Notes under the pieces: generated by a model | The model's database searches: none | Seen by the model: the letters and a program-made list of their open reading frames with translations, nothing else | Told to the model about the DNA's origin: nothing | Assembly: GCA_006503535.1 (NCBI GenBank) | Contig: QYRS01000012.1 | Span: forward strand, 744,001 to 808,000 | From: Arthrinium phaeospermum | Taxonomy: Eukaryota > Ascomycota > Sordariomycetes > Amphisphaeriales > Apiosporaceae | DNA: 64,000 nucleotides | Direction: 5' to 3' | Program-made: the position numbers and the translations under genes | Shown here: positions 20,231 through 32,551 of the stretch, piece by piece | Numbering within the stretch: the first letter of the stretch is position 1 | Layout of the letters: each line of letters begins with the position of its first letter

Positions 20231-22815
20231 ATGCCTCAACCGCTCAGCGCGAAGGAGAATTCTCTCTTTCGCCAGGTCATCCGCAATTATGAAGACAAGC
20301 AGTACAAGCGGGGTCTGAAGGCCGCCGAGCAGATTCTCAAGAAGAACCCCAAGCATGGCGACACGATGGCCATGAAGGCCCTTATAATCAACCAGCAGGG
20401 CAACACCGACGAGGCTTTTGCCCTGGGCAAGCAGGCCCTCATGGCAGACATGAAGTCGCACATCTGCTGGCACGTCTACGGCCTGCTGTACCGACACCAG
20501 AAGAACTTCGAGGAGGCAATCAAGGCATACAAGTCGGCCCTGAAGCTCGAGCCCGACTCCCTACAGATCCAGAGAGACCTGGCCTTCCTCCAGGTCCAGA
20601 TGCGCGACTACCAGGGCTACATCCAGAGCAGGACAGCCATGCTTCAAGCCCGGTCCCAGGTCCGCCAGAACTGGACTGCCTTGGCTGTGGCACACCACCT
20701 CGCGGGCGATCTGACGCAGGCAGAGACGGTTTTGACCAAGTACGAGGAATCAGTCAAGGTCCCGCCGTCCAGGCTCGACTTCGAGAACTCCGAGGCCGTC
20801 ATGTACAAGAACACCATCATTGCCGAACAAGGCGACTACCAGCGCGCTCTCGAGCACCTCGAGTCTATTGCCAAGACCAACCTCGACCGATTGGCTGTCA
20901 TGGAGCTCCGAGCCGAATACTTGACCAAGCTGGAAAAGAAGGAAGAAGCTGTGAAGGCTTACAGGGCCCTGTTGGACCGAAATGCCGAACACCCTGAGTA
21001 CTACAACAAGCTTATCGAGGTTATGGCCATCCCGGCGGAGGATGCTGCTGCTAAGAAGGCGATCTACGACGAGTATGCCGAGAAGAACCCTCGCTCAGAT
21101 GCTGCCAAGCGACTCCCTCTCGATTTTATTTCTGGTACGTTATGGTAATGTGGCACTACTGCAAGCAGTACTAACGGAACGTTATAGGCGACGTCTTCCG
21201 CGAAGCGGCCAAGAAGTACCTCACTTTCATGCTGGACAAGGGTGTACCGTCAACGTTTGCCAACCTAAAGCACCTCTACACTGATTCCTCCAAAAAGGAA
21301 GCTCTCGGTTCCTTAGCACATGAGTATCTCGAGGCAAAGAAATCCGATGCTGGAGACGCCAAAACCGACGATCCGTTCAAGGGCGAGGGGGCAGCACTTT
21401 ACTACCTGGCGCAGCACTACAACTACCACCTCAGTCGCGACCTGGCCAAGGCTATGGAATTCGTTAACAAGGGTATCGAAAAGGCGCCTGACAATGTCGA
21501 GTTCCAGATGACCAAGGCGCGGATAGTAAAGCACACTGGCAACACACAGAAGGCGTCGGAAGAGATGGACAAGGCCCGTAACCTGGACTTGAAGGATCGA
21601 TACATCAACACGAAAGCAGCCAAGTATCAGTTGAGAAACAACGAAACTGAAAAAGGTCTGGAAACAGTAGGCCTTTTCACCAGAAACGATTCTCCTGCCG
21701 GTCCCCTGAACGATCTTCTGGACATGCAGTGCATTTGGTTCATGACTGAGGATGGCGAGGCCCAAGTGCGGAAGGGCAATGTGGGCTTGGCGTTGAAGAG
21801 GTTCCACACCGTCTACAACATCTTCGATGTGTGGCAAGAGGACCAGTTTGACTTCCACAGCTTCTCCCTGCGGAAAGGTCAAATACGTGCTTACGTTGAT
21901 ATGGTTCGTTGGGAGGACCATGTCCGGGATCACCCGTTCTATTCTCGGGCTGCACTTGGCGCTGTCAAGCTTTACCTTGACATGCACGATGGCAAGACTC
22001 TGACTGATGGTGTCAACGGCGACGACAAGAACGGAGATGCTGCTGAGCGTAAAAAGGCAGCCAAGAAGGCTCGCAAGGCTGAGCGCGAAGCTGCCGAGAA
22101 GGCTGCTAAGCAAGACCCGAACAAGCCTAAGGCTGCGGTCGACGAGACCAAGAAGAAGGATGACGACCCTGATGGTCTGAAGCTCGCGGCCACCACCGAG
22201 CCGCTTGTGGAAGCCACCAAGTTCCTGGTTCACCTCCTTACCTACACCCCCAAGAACCTCGAGGCGCAACTCGCTGGTTTCGAGGTCTACATGCGCAGAG
22301 GTACGTGTCACTCGCTGATGAAAGGTATTATGTGAATGATGATAATCTAACCTTTACCTACAGAGAAGTACGTTCTTGCTCTCGGCTGCCTCAACGCCGC
22401 TTTGGCCCTGGACGCCTCTCACCCTACTGTCCACGAACACACCATCCGCTTCCTCCACACCATCCGGAGCAAGATGGCGTCTCTGCCACCCAAGGTACAA
22501 GAGGTGATCAAGTCAGAGTTCACCGCTATTGCGCCGTCCACGGACCTCGAGGAGTTCAACGACGAGTTCCTTGCTAAGCACAAGGGCAGTATGCCGCACG
22601 CCATTGCCGCCATCAAGATGAAGGAGCTGGTGGATGATGAGGCAGACCAGGCTTCCATCGAGAAGGAACTCGTGGGCTTGTTGGCTGCGCCAGGCATCGC
22701 CTTTGAGGATGCGCAGACGATCCTGACTGTTTTGCGGGGATCGAGAAGCAAGGAGCTTGATGGCTTCAAGAAGAAGGCCGCTGAGAAGTGGCCCGAGGTC
22801 ACCGCTTTTGCATAG
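20231..22815 (+). CDS. naa15: NatA N-terminal acetyltransferase auxiliary subunit Naa15
   Basis: The ribosome-anchoring scaffold of NatA; it wraps the catalytic Naa10 subunit to acetylate N-termini starting with Ser, Ala, Thr, Gly, Val or Cys. I place exons 20231-21134, 21188-22300 and 22364-22815, with introns of 53 nt (perfect TACTAAC branch site) and 63 nt, giving 822 residues. The start MPQPLSAKENSLFRQVIRNYE and the following TPR-like helices (YEDKQYKRGLKAAEQILK, HICWHVYGLLYRHQKNFEEA, DLAFLQVQMRDYQGY) match the family. Further marks are LDFENSEAVMYKN, GDVFREAAKKYL and MRREKYVLALGCLNAAL. A highly charged Lys/Ala/Glu-rich segment lies around 22030-22170, as in orthologues. No frame problem is visible. 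Confidence 0.96.
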
Positions 22816-24780
22816 ATTAGCTGCCAATACTACCGAGTTGGTTCCTCGGTAGTTCAAAGATCCGGCGAGCGGGTAGATGCTGTTTTCCCGGTCGGTGTCT
22901 TTTCTTCCTCCCCTATTTTCGTTGGTGAAGGGGCACAAACATGATTCTGCAAAAAGCATAGCCGGGGGTCCTGGCGCGCGGATATTAAAATATCATTTGA
23001 ATTCCGAGGATACAGGGAGTGTGTGGTTATGTGGCATTTTTGCATGAGGTTGTATGTGTACCATTGAATCCGGGAGCGGGAATGGGCTTTGTGACGAGAG
23101 AAAAAGAAAAAGTTTCTAGATGTTTAGCCCTTCTCGTTATAGACCAGAGAATCAAGAATCCAGACCCATGTGCATACCCTCGCATGCTTCTTATGTAAGA
23201 ACAACGTAGTGGTTCCTGTTCTGGCATTCGTCAGTTCGAGTTGGGCATTACTGCATACATACTCAACGACTCTCCGCCCACCAGATAATCGTATACTCGA
23301 GGAAGGGGCTGCTGCATCGTCCACCGGGGATGGGGTGTGATAGAGGTCTTCAGGGGCGGTTTGGTAATTTTCATATCGTCCGCATGGCTCACATTCGAGA
23401 GGCCCCGTATTGTTTAGAATAGGAGAACCCAACAAGTTCCTTTTGCAGAAACCCTGGAGGAAAATTAAAGTTTCCCCCTACTGGGGTTCAACGAAGAAGA
23501 AGTGATAGGATGTCGGGTGTGATATCGAGGGAAAGCAGAGAGCGGTGCTTGGCCAACATCGAGTGAACCCACTAACGGTCCTACAATCCCCCCCTAACAA
23601 GATGCCCAAAGGTAAAGCCTAACAGGGCATCACCGAATAGGGGTGATATACGACTATTTTTATCACGACTGGTTTTCGCTTTTACTCCAGGCTAATTTGT
23701 GCAATTCCCTGTTTGTTTAAAGTCTGCCTAGTCAAGGCTATGTAGGATAGGGATACGGACCCAGGTGCAGAACCAAGTGTAAGTATTCTACGGTGTACAT
23801 GAGACATAGAAGGTCTTGACCGCCGTCCTCGCCGAACACGTATCTGGATATGTGTGCACTTGCCTGCCTAGCGTACGGTACGTGTATTCACTTGCATGGC
23901 ACTTTGGAGAAGAGTTATGGTTCTGGTATGAGACGGTAGCTGCATTTAGTCCCTGAATCTAGCACCCCGGGTGCGTTCCCCTGATTGGCACTGGATCTAG
24001 CGCTGAGCTAAGTTAGATGAGAAATTTATAGTGGACGACGGTCCCGTAGGACGCGCCGTTTGCCGGTCTGCGCGAACGTTTACGGAGTGCGCGGCTCGCC
24101 AAATTCGGGATCCAAACTATTTCGAACCATGAATCTGAGTACATAGTCTGTATGCTCGGACATGAAAAATAGGCCCGTGGATTACAGTACAGTAGAGATG
24201 AGTGTTCTAGACTCCTGGCCTACTGCCTACCTGGCTCATGTCGATGCTTTGCTCGCAACCTGGCTGCTGCCCCCAATTGTGGAAGGTTCGGGGTCAACGG
24301 GTTCCCGAGCGAGAACCTCTGTGTGCTCCGACGTGAGAGGGCGGTCAAATGCGAAGCTATGCACTACTACGTACGCCTGGCCTGGCTGAAGTTCTGATTC
24401 GAGGTGACAATGAAGCTGCAAGGTGAAGCAAGCCACTACCCCTGAGTGAGAGGGCTAGCTAGCCACGATGTCATTTCTCGCCTCCCCCAGGCCTGCGGTC
24501 ATCGTGGTGCATCTTCTTTGGGTTAGCATAGCCGCGACGTATCTGTCGCACGCGGGAGAGGGGGGAGGGAGGGGGCCCTGGGCCATGGGGGCTGCACGCG
24601 ATTTCTTGTTTGCTTTCGAGATAAAATGTCCGAGAAATGTCTTGGCTCCCATACCTGGGGCTGGGCTGGACCTGGGCGGGTTTGCGGGAGAAAAAGTCGT
24701 CAATTAGTGACATCAGTCAGGGCTAGCCTTGCTGTCTGTGCCTTGCGAGCTTGAAAGAAGGCGTCAAAGTTGGGTGTGGT

Positions 24781-24805
24781 CACCACACCACACTGTGGTG
24801 TGGTG
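24781..24805. repeat. Perfect 12-bp inverted repeat with 1-bp spacer
   Basis: CACCACACCACA at 24781-24792 is followed by one C and its exact reverse complement at 24794-24805. It could form a strong hairpin in DNA or RNA. No coding frame uses it. Confidence 0.9.
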
Positions 24806-27800
24806 TGAGTGATGAAGTGGCCCACGGCTCCGCGTTGCAACGGTTCTGGGGCCCACACCACTCCCGGCTAGCGCTCCGAGCCGATCACTGCCTGGTTCAG
24901 TATTGCCGGTGTGTAAGGGCTGGTTCTAGTCGTTTGTCGTGCAGCTGTAGCTGTGTGTGCACACCTATTAACCCAGGCGCGCGCTGGCTGGGCACTAATA
25001 AGCGTTGCTGGTGGCATGAATTGCCGTTTATGATCTCTCGCTTCAGGGAGCTCGCTTAGGAGCTCAGGAGTAAGGCTTGTTTCCTCCCCTCCCCTGAGAC
25101 GAAACCCGTCAAAAAATGACTTCTGATGCACGCACGCTTGACGCATGATGATTACATCAGGGAATCACTTTGGGGAGATTGGGTCAAGCGAGAACATGCA
25201 GATACCAGGAACTGTGGGCGTGCCGGCGCAAACGTCGACCGCTGTTTTTATGATTTCGGCCGATAGTCCGATACTGACCATGTTGGCTCCGGTTCAGTAT
25301 TTGGTGACTGTTGAAAACGGGCAAAATCGTACGAGATTGGAAAAGTGGTGACGTTTGTTCCAATTGTTCCATGGTTTAAGTAAGTTGGCTACCGTTAACA
25401 ATGCTACTTGTACTCCGTACAGACGGTGCGGTTTCACCAGCCCAGGTGGAGGAAGCAGGAGGCATTGGGCGTGGAGACCCGGGCCACGGGCCACGGCTTA
25501 GACGGCCTCAGTCTTCTGGAAGTCTCGATCGAGAGTTCAGTGGTTGAGCGGATGCGCATTGAGAAAGGGGGGCTTGGCCGGCTCATTGATGTCGTGAAGT
25601 CTGCTCACTTGTCTCTGTCAACTCTGGTTCACGCTGTGCTGTTGAAACGGCCTAGGGGGTTACGGAGGCCTGGCACCTGTCCGTTTAAGATGAGATGACA
25701 TGCTGGCGTGCACCCCGTGGGCCAGTCAGCATCGCCCATCCGCCCATCATCTCATCACCCATGTTGCAATTATTGGCCTGGATCTTGCAATCGCACGATG
25801 GACTGACAAGAGCGATCAGCGATCGGCAAGCCCAGAGAGAGCTATGATGGTAAACTAGAATTGCATGTTTTGTTATCCTTGATATATCCCACTGAGGTGA
25901 TAATAGCAATGCCTTCCGTTTATGCTAGCAAAATTGTTCCACAATGCTGCTGGCAAGAGCAAACCTCTAAAATTACTAACGGCTTTCCCACTAGCCAATC
26001 CTCTACGGCGCGTTTAAGCAGCACGCCGCAATGCACACGTTCTGTGTGGCTTGAGGGACTGCTTCCTCGTTGTAACGAACGTGGAAAAAGAAACCGGTCG
26101 TCCTTGCTGCTTGCATTGCTCGAGATTGGACTGCTACGCTCCTTTCGTCATATCTCTCTCAATTCGGCCGCTGTCAAATTCCCGTTTTGGCCGGTGGGTT
26201 CCCTCGGGCGTTTTCCCATTGTGGGCAAGTTTGTGACGATCTTGCAATTTCCTTGTTTTCCGTTCCTGAGCCTGCATCCCTGCAACGAGGCCGTTTGAAC
26301 ATTTTTCAGCCACTTGTAAGTCGCCTGCTAGCCTGCCTCGCTGCCTCCTCCTGCCTGCCCTCTTGCCTGTTGATGATGATCAGCCCTAGAACCGTCGGGG
26401 AATCGATGCTGGCTGATTGGGCGTGGAGCCCTCTCTCGCAGGCTCGCGATGCGGGTTTCATGCGGGACCTTTTTAGAAGGAAGCCGTCAGCGTTAGCTTC
26501 CAACCGAGCGTCCCGGCAGAGAGCCTAGCATCGAGGCATCGCACATCTGCCGACAAGTCAGCTCGCCAAGCAGTTGCACTCTTGCTCGGGGTCCTGTTAC
26601 CTCGTTCAAGGCCAAGTAAGGCAGGGAATCGCTTCACAAAACCCAGATTATGACCATATGCTCTTTTCCGGTAACTCTTGCCTATAAGACGCCAAGTCTC
26701 GTGCTACGTCAGGGGCAATGTACTTGACACTCTGTGTATAGCCGAGCTTGCTGTCCTATGCCAGCCAAGCGTGGCACGCGTGGTTTGTGTTTCTCTGGAC
26801 AGAACTCTGGAAGCGGATGAAGATGCCGCGGCGACCACTTTACCTGTGCTAATAACAGCAAACTGTGGCGAACATCTCTGGCAGTTCCTGGTTATCTGGA
26901 AAGCGAGAAAGCGAAGCCACTCTTGACTCGGTCGGGATGTTCCTGATCAAGATTATGCTATCTTTAAACACGAGGGAACCCACATGTTGCTCTTTGCACT
27001 TTGCCATGTCGATCCCTCGTAGAATTGCAGTTGAGTCGGCACAGAAGCCTCGACTCTTCGATATTGGGCAGATGTTCTGGGCTCCCTAGGCCTCTTGATG
27101 CACATTGAGGTAGATGCAAGCAGGGTGTGTCCACCAACCCTTGCCCCTGCAGCCGCAAATCACTGCCCACTGTGGGGTTGACCACACTTGTAAGATACTA
27201 TAGTATCACTACCTGGCACTATAGCAGGGGACCTGATTTGCCAGTTGACCAGCAAATTTGCCCTCTTGCCGTCATGACCGAAACCTGCGTGCAAAGCTGC
27301 AAACTGCTGTCGTCAGTGTCAAGTCCAGGCATGAAGCTTAGGACTCCCACCTTTCGAACCATCGTCTAGTCACTGAAGAGCGAAGAGCAGAGGCAGATTC
27401 ACTCGCTATGCTTGACAGCTGAAGATATCGAAACTGGTGAGTATGTATGTAGGTACGCTCGTACGTGCTGGCACTGGCCTACAGTATGCTTTTGGATACT
27501 GAGCTCCACTGTTCATTGCGGGTCGATCTGTGATCTCATCCATTCGAGCCAGCAATGCCCTGGTATAGCAACATCCACTGGCCACCCCTATAGCAGACAG
27601 TGCGCTCCTATATGCGATCGACAAGACGACTTACCTGTTACGTCGTAAACCCGCCCCTGACCAGATGCTCCATCCAAGCAGAAATCCAAGTTCATCTCAC
27701 CTCCCTGCTCCCCGTACCTTTCGGAACTCGGTTTCGTTGGGAGCTGGGATCCCAGCTTGACCGAAACTCCACCAGCATGGATGTGGTTGAACGGGAAGGC

Positions 27801-27932
27801 CTGGCGTGATCATCGTCATCGCCGGCATGGCTCTGCTGCTGTTGCTACCCAGCAGCCAGTCAGCCAGTTCGATGATACCCATCGAACTATCATCGAAGGC
27901 CGCCCAGCTCGGTTCTGTGAGGACGACAGATG

Positions 27933-27939
27933 TATAAAA
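27933..27939 (+). promoter_or_regulatory. TATA box of the hydrophobin gene
   Basis: TATAAAA lies 159 bases before the hydrophobin start codon. A CT/CA-rich leader (CCTCTCACATCC, CCAATCAACC) follows, as is usual for strongly expressed fungal genes. Confidence 0.65.
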
Positions 27940-28091
27940 GACCTCGAAGCCTCCCCGTCTCTAGCCCTTCTTTTTTTGCTCCTCATCCTCGCCAACAAGC
28001 CTCTCACATCCTCAAGCCCAGACCAATCAACCTTCGCTTTTATACCAAAACCATCCATTCACTTTTTTGAATAATCCACGCAACCGCCAAC

Positions 28092-28394
28092 ATGCAGTTC
28101 ACCGTCGCCGCCGCCACCCTCTTCTCCGCCGTTGCCCTCGCGGCTCCCGGTGCCCAGGTTGCCCGCCAGGCCAACTACACCCCTTGCTCCGGCCTGTACG
28201 GAACTGCCCAGTGCTGTGCCACCGACGTCCTCGGCGTCGCTGACCTGGACTGCGCCAACCCCACCGACGTCCCTACCTCCGGTGACAACTTCAGCGAGGT
28301 CTGCTCCGCCATCGGCCAGCGCGCCCGCTGCTGCGTCCTGCCCATCCTCGAGCAGGGCATCCTCTGCAACACCCCCTCCGGTGTCCAGGGCTAA
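28092..28394 (+). CDS. Class II hydrophobin
   Basis: A small secreted, surface-active protein that self-assembles at air-water interfaces and coats hyphae or spores. The single exon encodes 100 residues. The signal peptide is MQFTVAAATLFSAVALAAPG, and a dibasic-like VARQ follows. The eight-cysteine hydrophobin pattern is complete: C-x8-CC-x11-C-x16-C-x8-CC-x10-C, with the tight class II spacing rather than the loose class I spacing. Hydrophobic patches sit around ATDVLGVADLD and VLPILEQGIL, as expected for the two loops. Codon choice is strongly C-ending (ACC, GCC, CTC) with a TATA promoter, consistent with high expression. A Zn2Cys6 regulator gene lies 0.7 kb downstream on the same strand. 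Confidence 0.96.
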   Translation: MQFTVAAATLFSAVALAAPGAQVARQANYTPCSGLYGTAQCCATDVLGVADLDCANPTDVPTSGDNFSEVCSAIGQRARCCVLPILEQGILCNTPSGVQG

Positions 28395-29113
28395 GCGGTT
28401 TCTTACCGAAACCTCTTACATAATGTATAGCTCAGGGAACAGAGCTTCAAGGTATGCTTTCTCATGACACGACTTCTCCGGTCAACCGAGCTCGAACAAA
28501 AGGCTAACCTCATCATCACTCTCCAGGTTGACACAATAACAACATCATAATAATGTGTTCTTGCCCGACTTAAAAGGTTCTGAGGTCTTTGATGTGGTGT
28601 GTGCGATATTTGGCTTGGAATTGTACATATTCGTGTTGGATGATATTGGGAATTCGGTTCCCTCTAATGAGGAAGACGTACGGCATGTCTCCTCATCGGT
28701 AGACTATTTCTGCTTTTGTACACGAGCAACAATTGAAATTTACTATCGATCTGTCAACAAAAACAACTGCAACGTTTGAGTTCTTACCCGCTGCATGTGA
28801 CGGTTTTGTTGTGATTTTATGGCGGTGGCTTTGCAACCTCGTGGCCTGGATCAGCGGTTGTTCCCGTGGTGCGTGGCTGGCTCCGGTTGTTGTTAGTGGC
28901 GCATCCGAATCTCGGATGCAAAGCTTCAAGGTTTCTCGGATGTCATAGGTGCATGGGCGTGCTTTCCAGCATTGATGTATCTTCCATCCGCGCAAAAAAA
29001 AATAAGCACGTTCGGATCTCTCCATCTCAAACGTACCATTTGCAATTGACTTGGTTCTTCCGCGCTGTCTCGTGTGAGTTCGGCTGCCCAGCCGTGATAG
29101 GGTTTTTTGTGTA
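28395..29113. other. Intergenic, hydrophobin 3' region and regulator promoter
   Basis: AT-richer than the genes on either side. It contains the hydrophobin 3' untranslated region and the leader of the Zn2Cys6 gene. No other gene recognised. Confidence 0.45.
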
Positions 29114-31860
29114 ATGCCGCATTCATCTCCAAGCAACGAGACCCGGCCAATCCGCGCACGGGTCCAGAACGCCTGTGATAGGTTCGTTCCACCCTCGAGC
29201 AACCACTTCCGTCTATGGGCTGCCGCCTACGGATTTGGATATTTACTGCACGTTTCTAACCCGATGCAATTCTTCGCAACTGCAGTTGTAAAAGCCGCAA
29301 AGTAAAGTGCGACGGCAAGTCGCCTTGCAGCTACTGCATCCGTCGTCGTCGTTCCGAGCTATGCCACTACTCGCCCCAGCGGAAGCGGGTGCCGCAACAC
29401 ACGCGCTCCCCTTCAGTTCCGACATCCGCATCTTCCTCCTCCGCGCTTCTTCACCAGCCACAGCAGCAACACGATAATGGCCAACACCACCACCACCAGG
29501 CTACTAATACTAACAACGGCGGCGTGACCACGCCCATCCAGCCACCGCGCAATGCGTCGCTTTCCTCACATCATCATGTTGAGCACATGCACGCATCACC
29601 TGCTGTCGTCCCAGCGACACCGCCGCCCCGGCAACAGCCGTTAGTGGCGGCGGCAGCAGCAGGTGGTGATGGCCATTTTACCGCCAACGCCCATGACGAC
29701 GAGACCGAAGTCCCGCGCGAGGCCCGCCTGCTGTGCGACGCCCAAGGCAAACTGATATTCATCGGCGATTGCGCCCCCTTGTCTTTTTTCCAGAGCGTGC
29801 GGCAGCTCGTCACCAGCCGTGTCGACGAGCACGCCTTTGCGCCGCAGAGCAGCCAATACTCGGTGCTGGAAAATAGCGCCCCTTCGGCATCTTTTACGAC
29901 GCATCACGGCAGTGGTGGCGGCGGCGGACCTGAGATACCGCTGGAGTCGATACCCGACGCTGTCACCGTCTATCTCGCTGTTACCGCGGGGCTGGTCGAC
30001 CTGTTCGAGGACGCGCGCCTGTGCGACGACATTACGCTCTGGGCCAGTGGCGGGAGTAGCAGTGGCTCGTCATCTACAGATGGGGGAGCGGCTGCCGCGA
30101 CGGACGTGGCGACGAGCATCGTCCATTACCTGATCCTGGCCATCGGGTATCAGAAGGACCGGGAGCCCCTGGCCCAGGCTTGCTTCGAGTACGCGCGGGA
30201 CCGGGCGTTCGCGCACCTGAGCGGCGAGCTGAGCATCAGTACGGTGCACGCTTTCTTGCTGGTGACCCTGTTCATGCTGGGGGCGTGCCAGATCAACGGC
30301 GCGTTCCTATTCTTCGGCATCGCTGTCCGAACCGCCTACTCGGTCGGCATCCACCGCACCGAGGTCAACGCCCGCTTCGGCCCCGACGGCCACGTCCAGC
30401 GCGACCGCCTCTGGCGCAGCCTCCGCGTCGTCGACCTGTTCCTCAGCACCTCCATGGGCCGCCCGCCCGCCACGTCGGACGTCGACTGCACGGTGCCCTA
30501 CCAGGTGGTCGCGGCCGGCCGTCCGGAGGCGGAGGGGGAGGGGGAAGAGGAGCAGTTCGACATCCTGAGCGCCTCGGTCCAGATCTTCCTGATCCTCGAG
30601 TGTGTCGTGCTCGAGGTCTACTCGCGCCGCAAGATCACGCTCCAGCTCACCGAGGGCATCTCGCGGCAGCTGCGGGACTGGTCGGGCCGCTGGCTGCGGC
30701 CGCTCAAGGACGTGCTGAATACGGCTGCCGCGAGTGCGACGGCGGGTGGTGCGGAGGAGTCGGATGGTACTGGCGGTGCTGGCGGTGCGCAGCTTTCTGC
30801 CAAGCAACAGCAGCAGCTTATCGGTACGTGCCAGGTGCTCTCGTCGTATTACTACGCCGTCATGCTGGTGTCGCGTCCGTTTCTCATGTACGAGGTACGG
30901 CGGCGGTTGTCGGACGGGCCCGTCCATGGCGGTGGTGGCGGGAATAAGAATGACATATTCTCGGGCAAGTCCCGCCTGGCGGATGCTTGCATCGATGCTG
31001 CGAGTATGATGGTGGACGTGGTGTCTTCCCTTGTTGACAGGGGGGTCATGACCGGGAGACAGCCTTTGGTAGTGTAGGTTTCATGATTTTCTTCCTTCTC
31101 ACCGTTCCCATCCATACACGTTACTGATACATTTTGCAGATCCTGGCTGTTCGCCTCGTCGCTTGCGCTGGGCGTCGGCTTGCTGGGTAGCTTCGGGCGT
31201 ATCCTGGAGAGGTACACGCAGAAGTCCATCGCGGCGCTCGAGCACTTCGCCAAGAGCGACGCCCACGCCATGCAGTACAGCCTCATCGCCAAGAGCCTGC
31301 TGGCGACAGCCCTAGGAGCGCTGGAGAAGCGAGAGCTGGCCGAGCGGCTGCAGCGGGCTGAGAGCAGCAGTCAGCTGTTCGGGCTGATGCCCGTCGAAAG
31401 GGGTGGTGGTAGTGGTAATGGCAACGGTGCCGGTGGGCTACGATCGCCGGGGTCGTTGGGCACGGTCGGTCATCCCTCTTCCTCCTCGTCCTTTGCGAAC
31501 GGGGGGGTCGATAACGATAGCGCTCTCGGCGGGGGATCGTCTGGACACAACATCCAACACCGAGAGTCGTTTGCGCGGTCGGAGATGCTTGGTGGTGGTG
31601 GGGGACACCATCCCTCTCACCACCACCACCAATCCCATCACGGTGGCCATCACGTCGCCGCCGCCGCCCCGCCCTCGCCTGGTCGCTTTGTGGACTTGGA
31701 CCCGGCCTTTTTGTCACTTTCTGGGGGATCCCTGCCGGAGACGCCCGATCTCTCCTTCTTGAACAGCACGTTCAGCGGCGACCAGGGGTCGTCAGGGGCC
31801 CTGAACCTCTTTCCTCTCTTGGAGACGAGCGGGCATATTGACTTGGCGCATTACTTTTGA
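29114..31860 (+). CDS. Zn(II)2Cys6 transcription factor with fungal-specific TF domain
   Basis: A nuclear DNA-binding regulator. I place exons 29114-29181, 29286-31073 and 31140-31860, giving 858 residues. The zinc cluster is built across the first intron (104 nt): Cys21, Cys24, Cys31, Cys37, Cys40 and Cys49, spacing C-x2-C-x6-C-x5-C-x2-C-x8-C. The basic KSRKVKCDGKSPC and RRRR stretches lie inside it. A Ser/His/Gln-rich linker follows. The middle-homology domain shows TVHAFLLVTLFMLGACQ, RTAYSVGIHR, DRLWRSLRVVDLFLSTSMGR and PPATSDVDCTVPY. The last intron (66 nt, GTAGGT...GCAG) joins QPLVV to SWLFASSLALGVG. The C-terminal part is Gly/Ser/His-rich and disordered, ending in an acidic/hydrophobic segment that may activate. 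Target genes are unknown; the hydrophobin upstream and the secreted repeat protein downstream are the nearest candidates, by position only. Confidence 0.92.
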
Positions 31861-32551
31861 TGCGGGACGGCTGAGTTAATGATACACTATGACGACGTGT
31901 TCGGCTTGCATGACAGATATAAGTCGGTCGGTTACATGAAGCGGGCTTGGTTCTAGGTGTGTGGGCGAGCGACTTGTGTTCAGTTTCGGGGTGTGGTGTG
32001 GTAATGTTTTCTAGCAGGCGGATGAAATTGCTATCTTGAATTGGCCGGCCTATATAATCGAGGTTTCAGCTTGAAAGATATTGGAGGGGGCTTGCTGAGT
32101 TAGAGTAAGAATCAACTGAAGAGATGCGATTCATATATCCAAGACATCTTATCTGATCACACAATATGGGCTTCTTCAACGCGAAGGCATCGAAGGTTTG
32201 AGTTGATATGCCATTTAAGAGAAAACCAAGTAACTTTTCAATTGCGTATGATATTTTATGCTACATGTGATAGTACATATTAGAAAATTTATCTAGACAG
32301 AAAAAAAGAAATAGCGTGTACGAAAGTGAGTGATTGTGGGTTTGTAGAGTACTACAACCACCACCGCGCACTGCTCACGTGCTTGCACCATTCAGTGTAT
32401 CGACGGAGGGAGTGCAGGGGAGGTAGCTGCAGACGACCTCTTCTTCGCCGGTCTCGCAGACGGTCCCGAGCGCAGGAGGATTGGGGCAACAGCGGCTCAG
32501 TCGCCGAATGTGAAGAAGAAACCGCTGCCATGGTCACGACGACGACGCCCT
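31861..32551. other. Convergent intergenic stretch
   Basis: Lies between the 3' ends of the Zn2Cys6 gene and the Lys/Asp-rich protein gene. AT-rich, with no coding frame supported. Confidence 0.45.

Larger units (their letters stand above)
22816..28091. other. Long intergenic region, no gene seen
   Basis: About 5.3 kb with only short open frames on both strands. None has a recognisable domain or convincing splice-linked continuation. It contains a near-perfect palindrome (24781-24805) and, at the right end, the hydrophobin promoter with a TATA box. Small unrecognised genes or non-coding transcripts cannot be ruled out. Confidence 0.4.
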
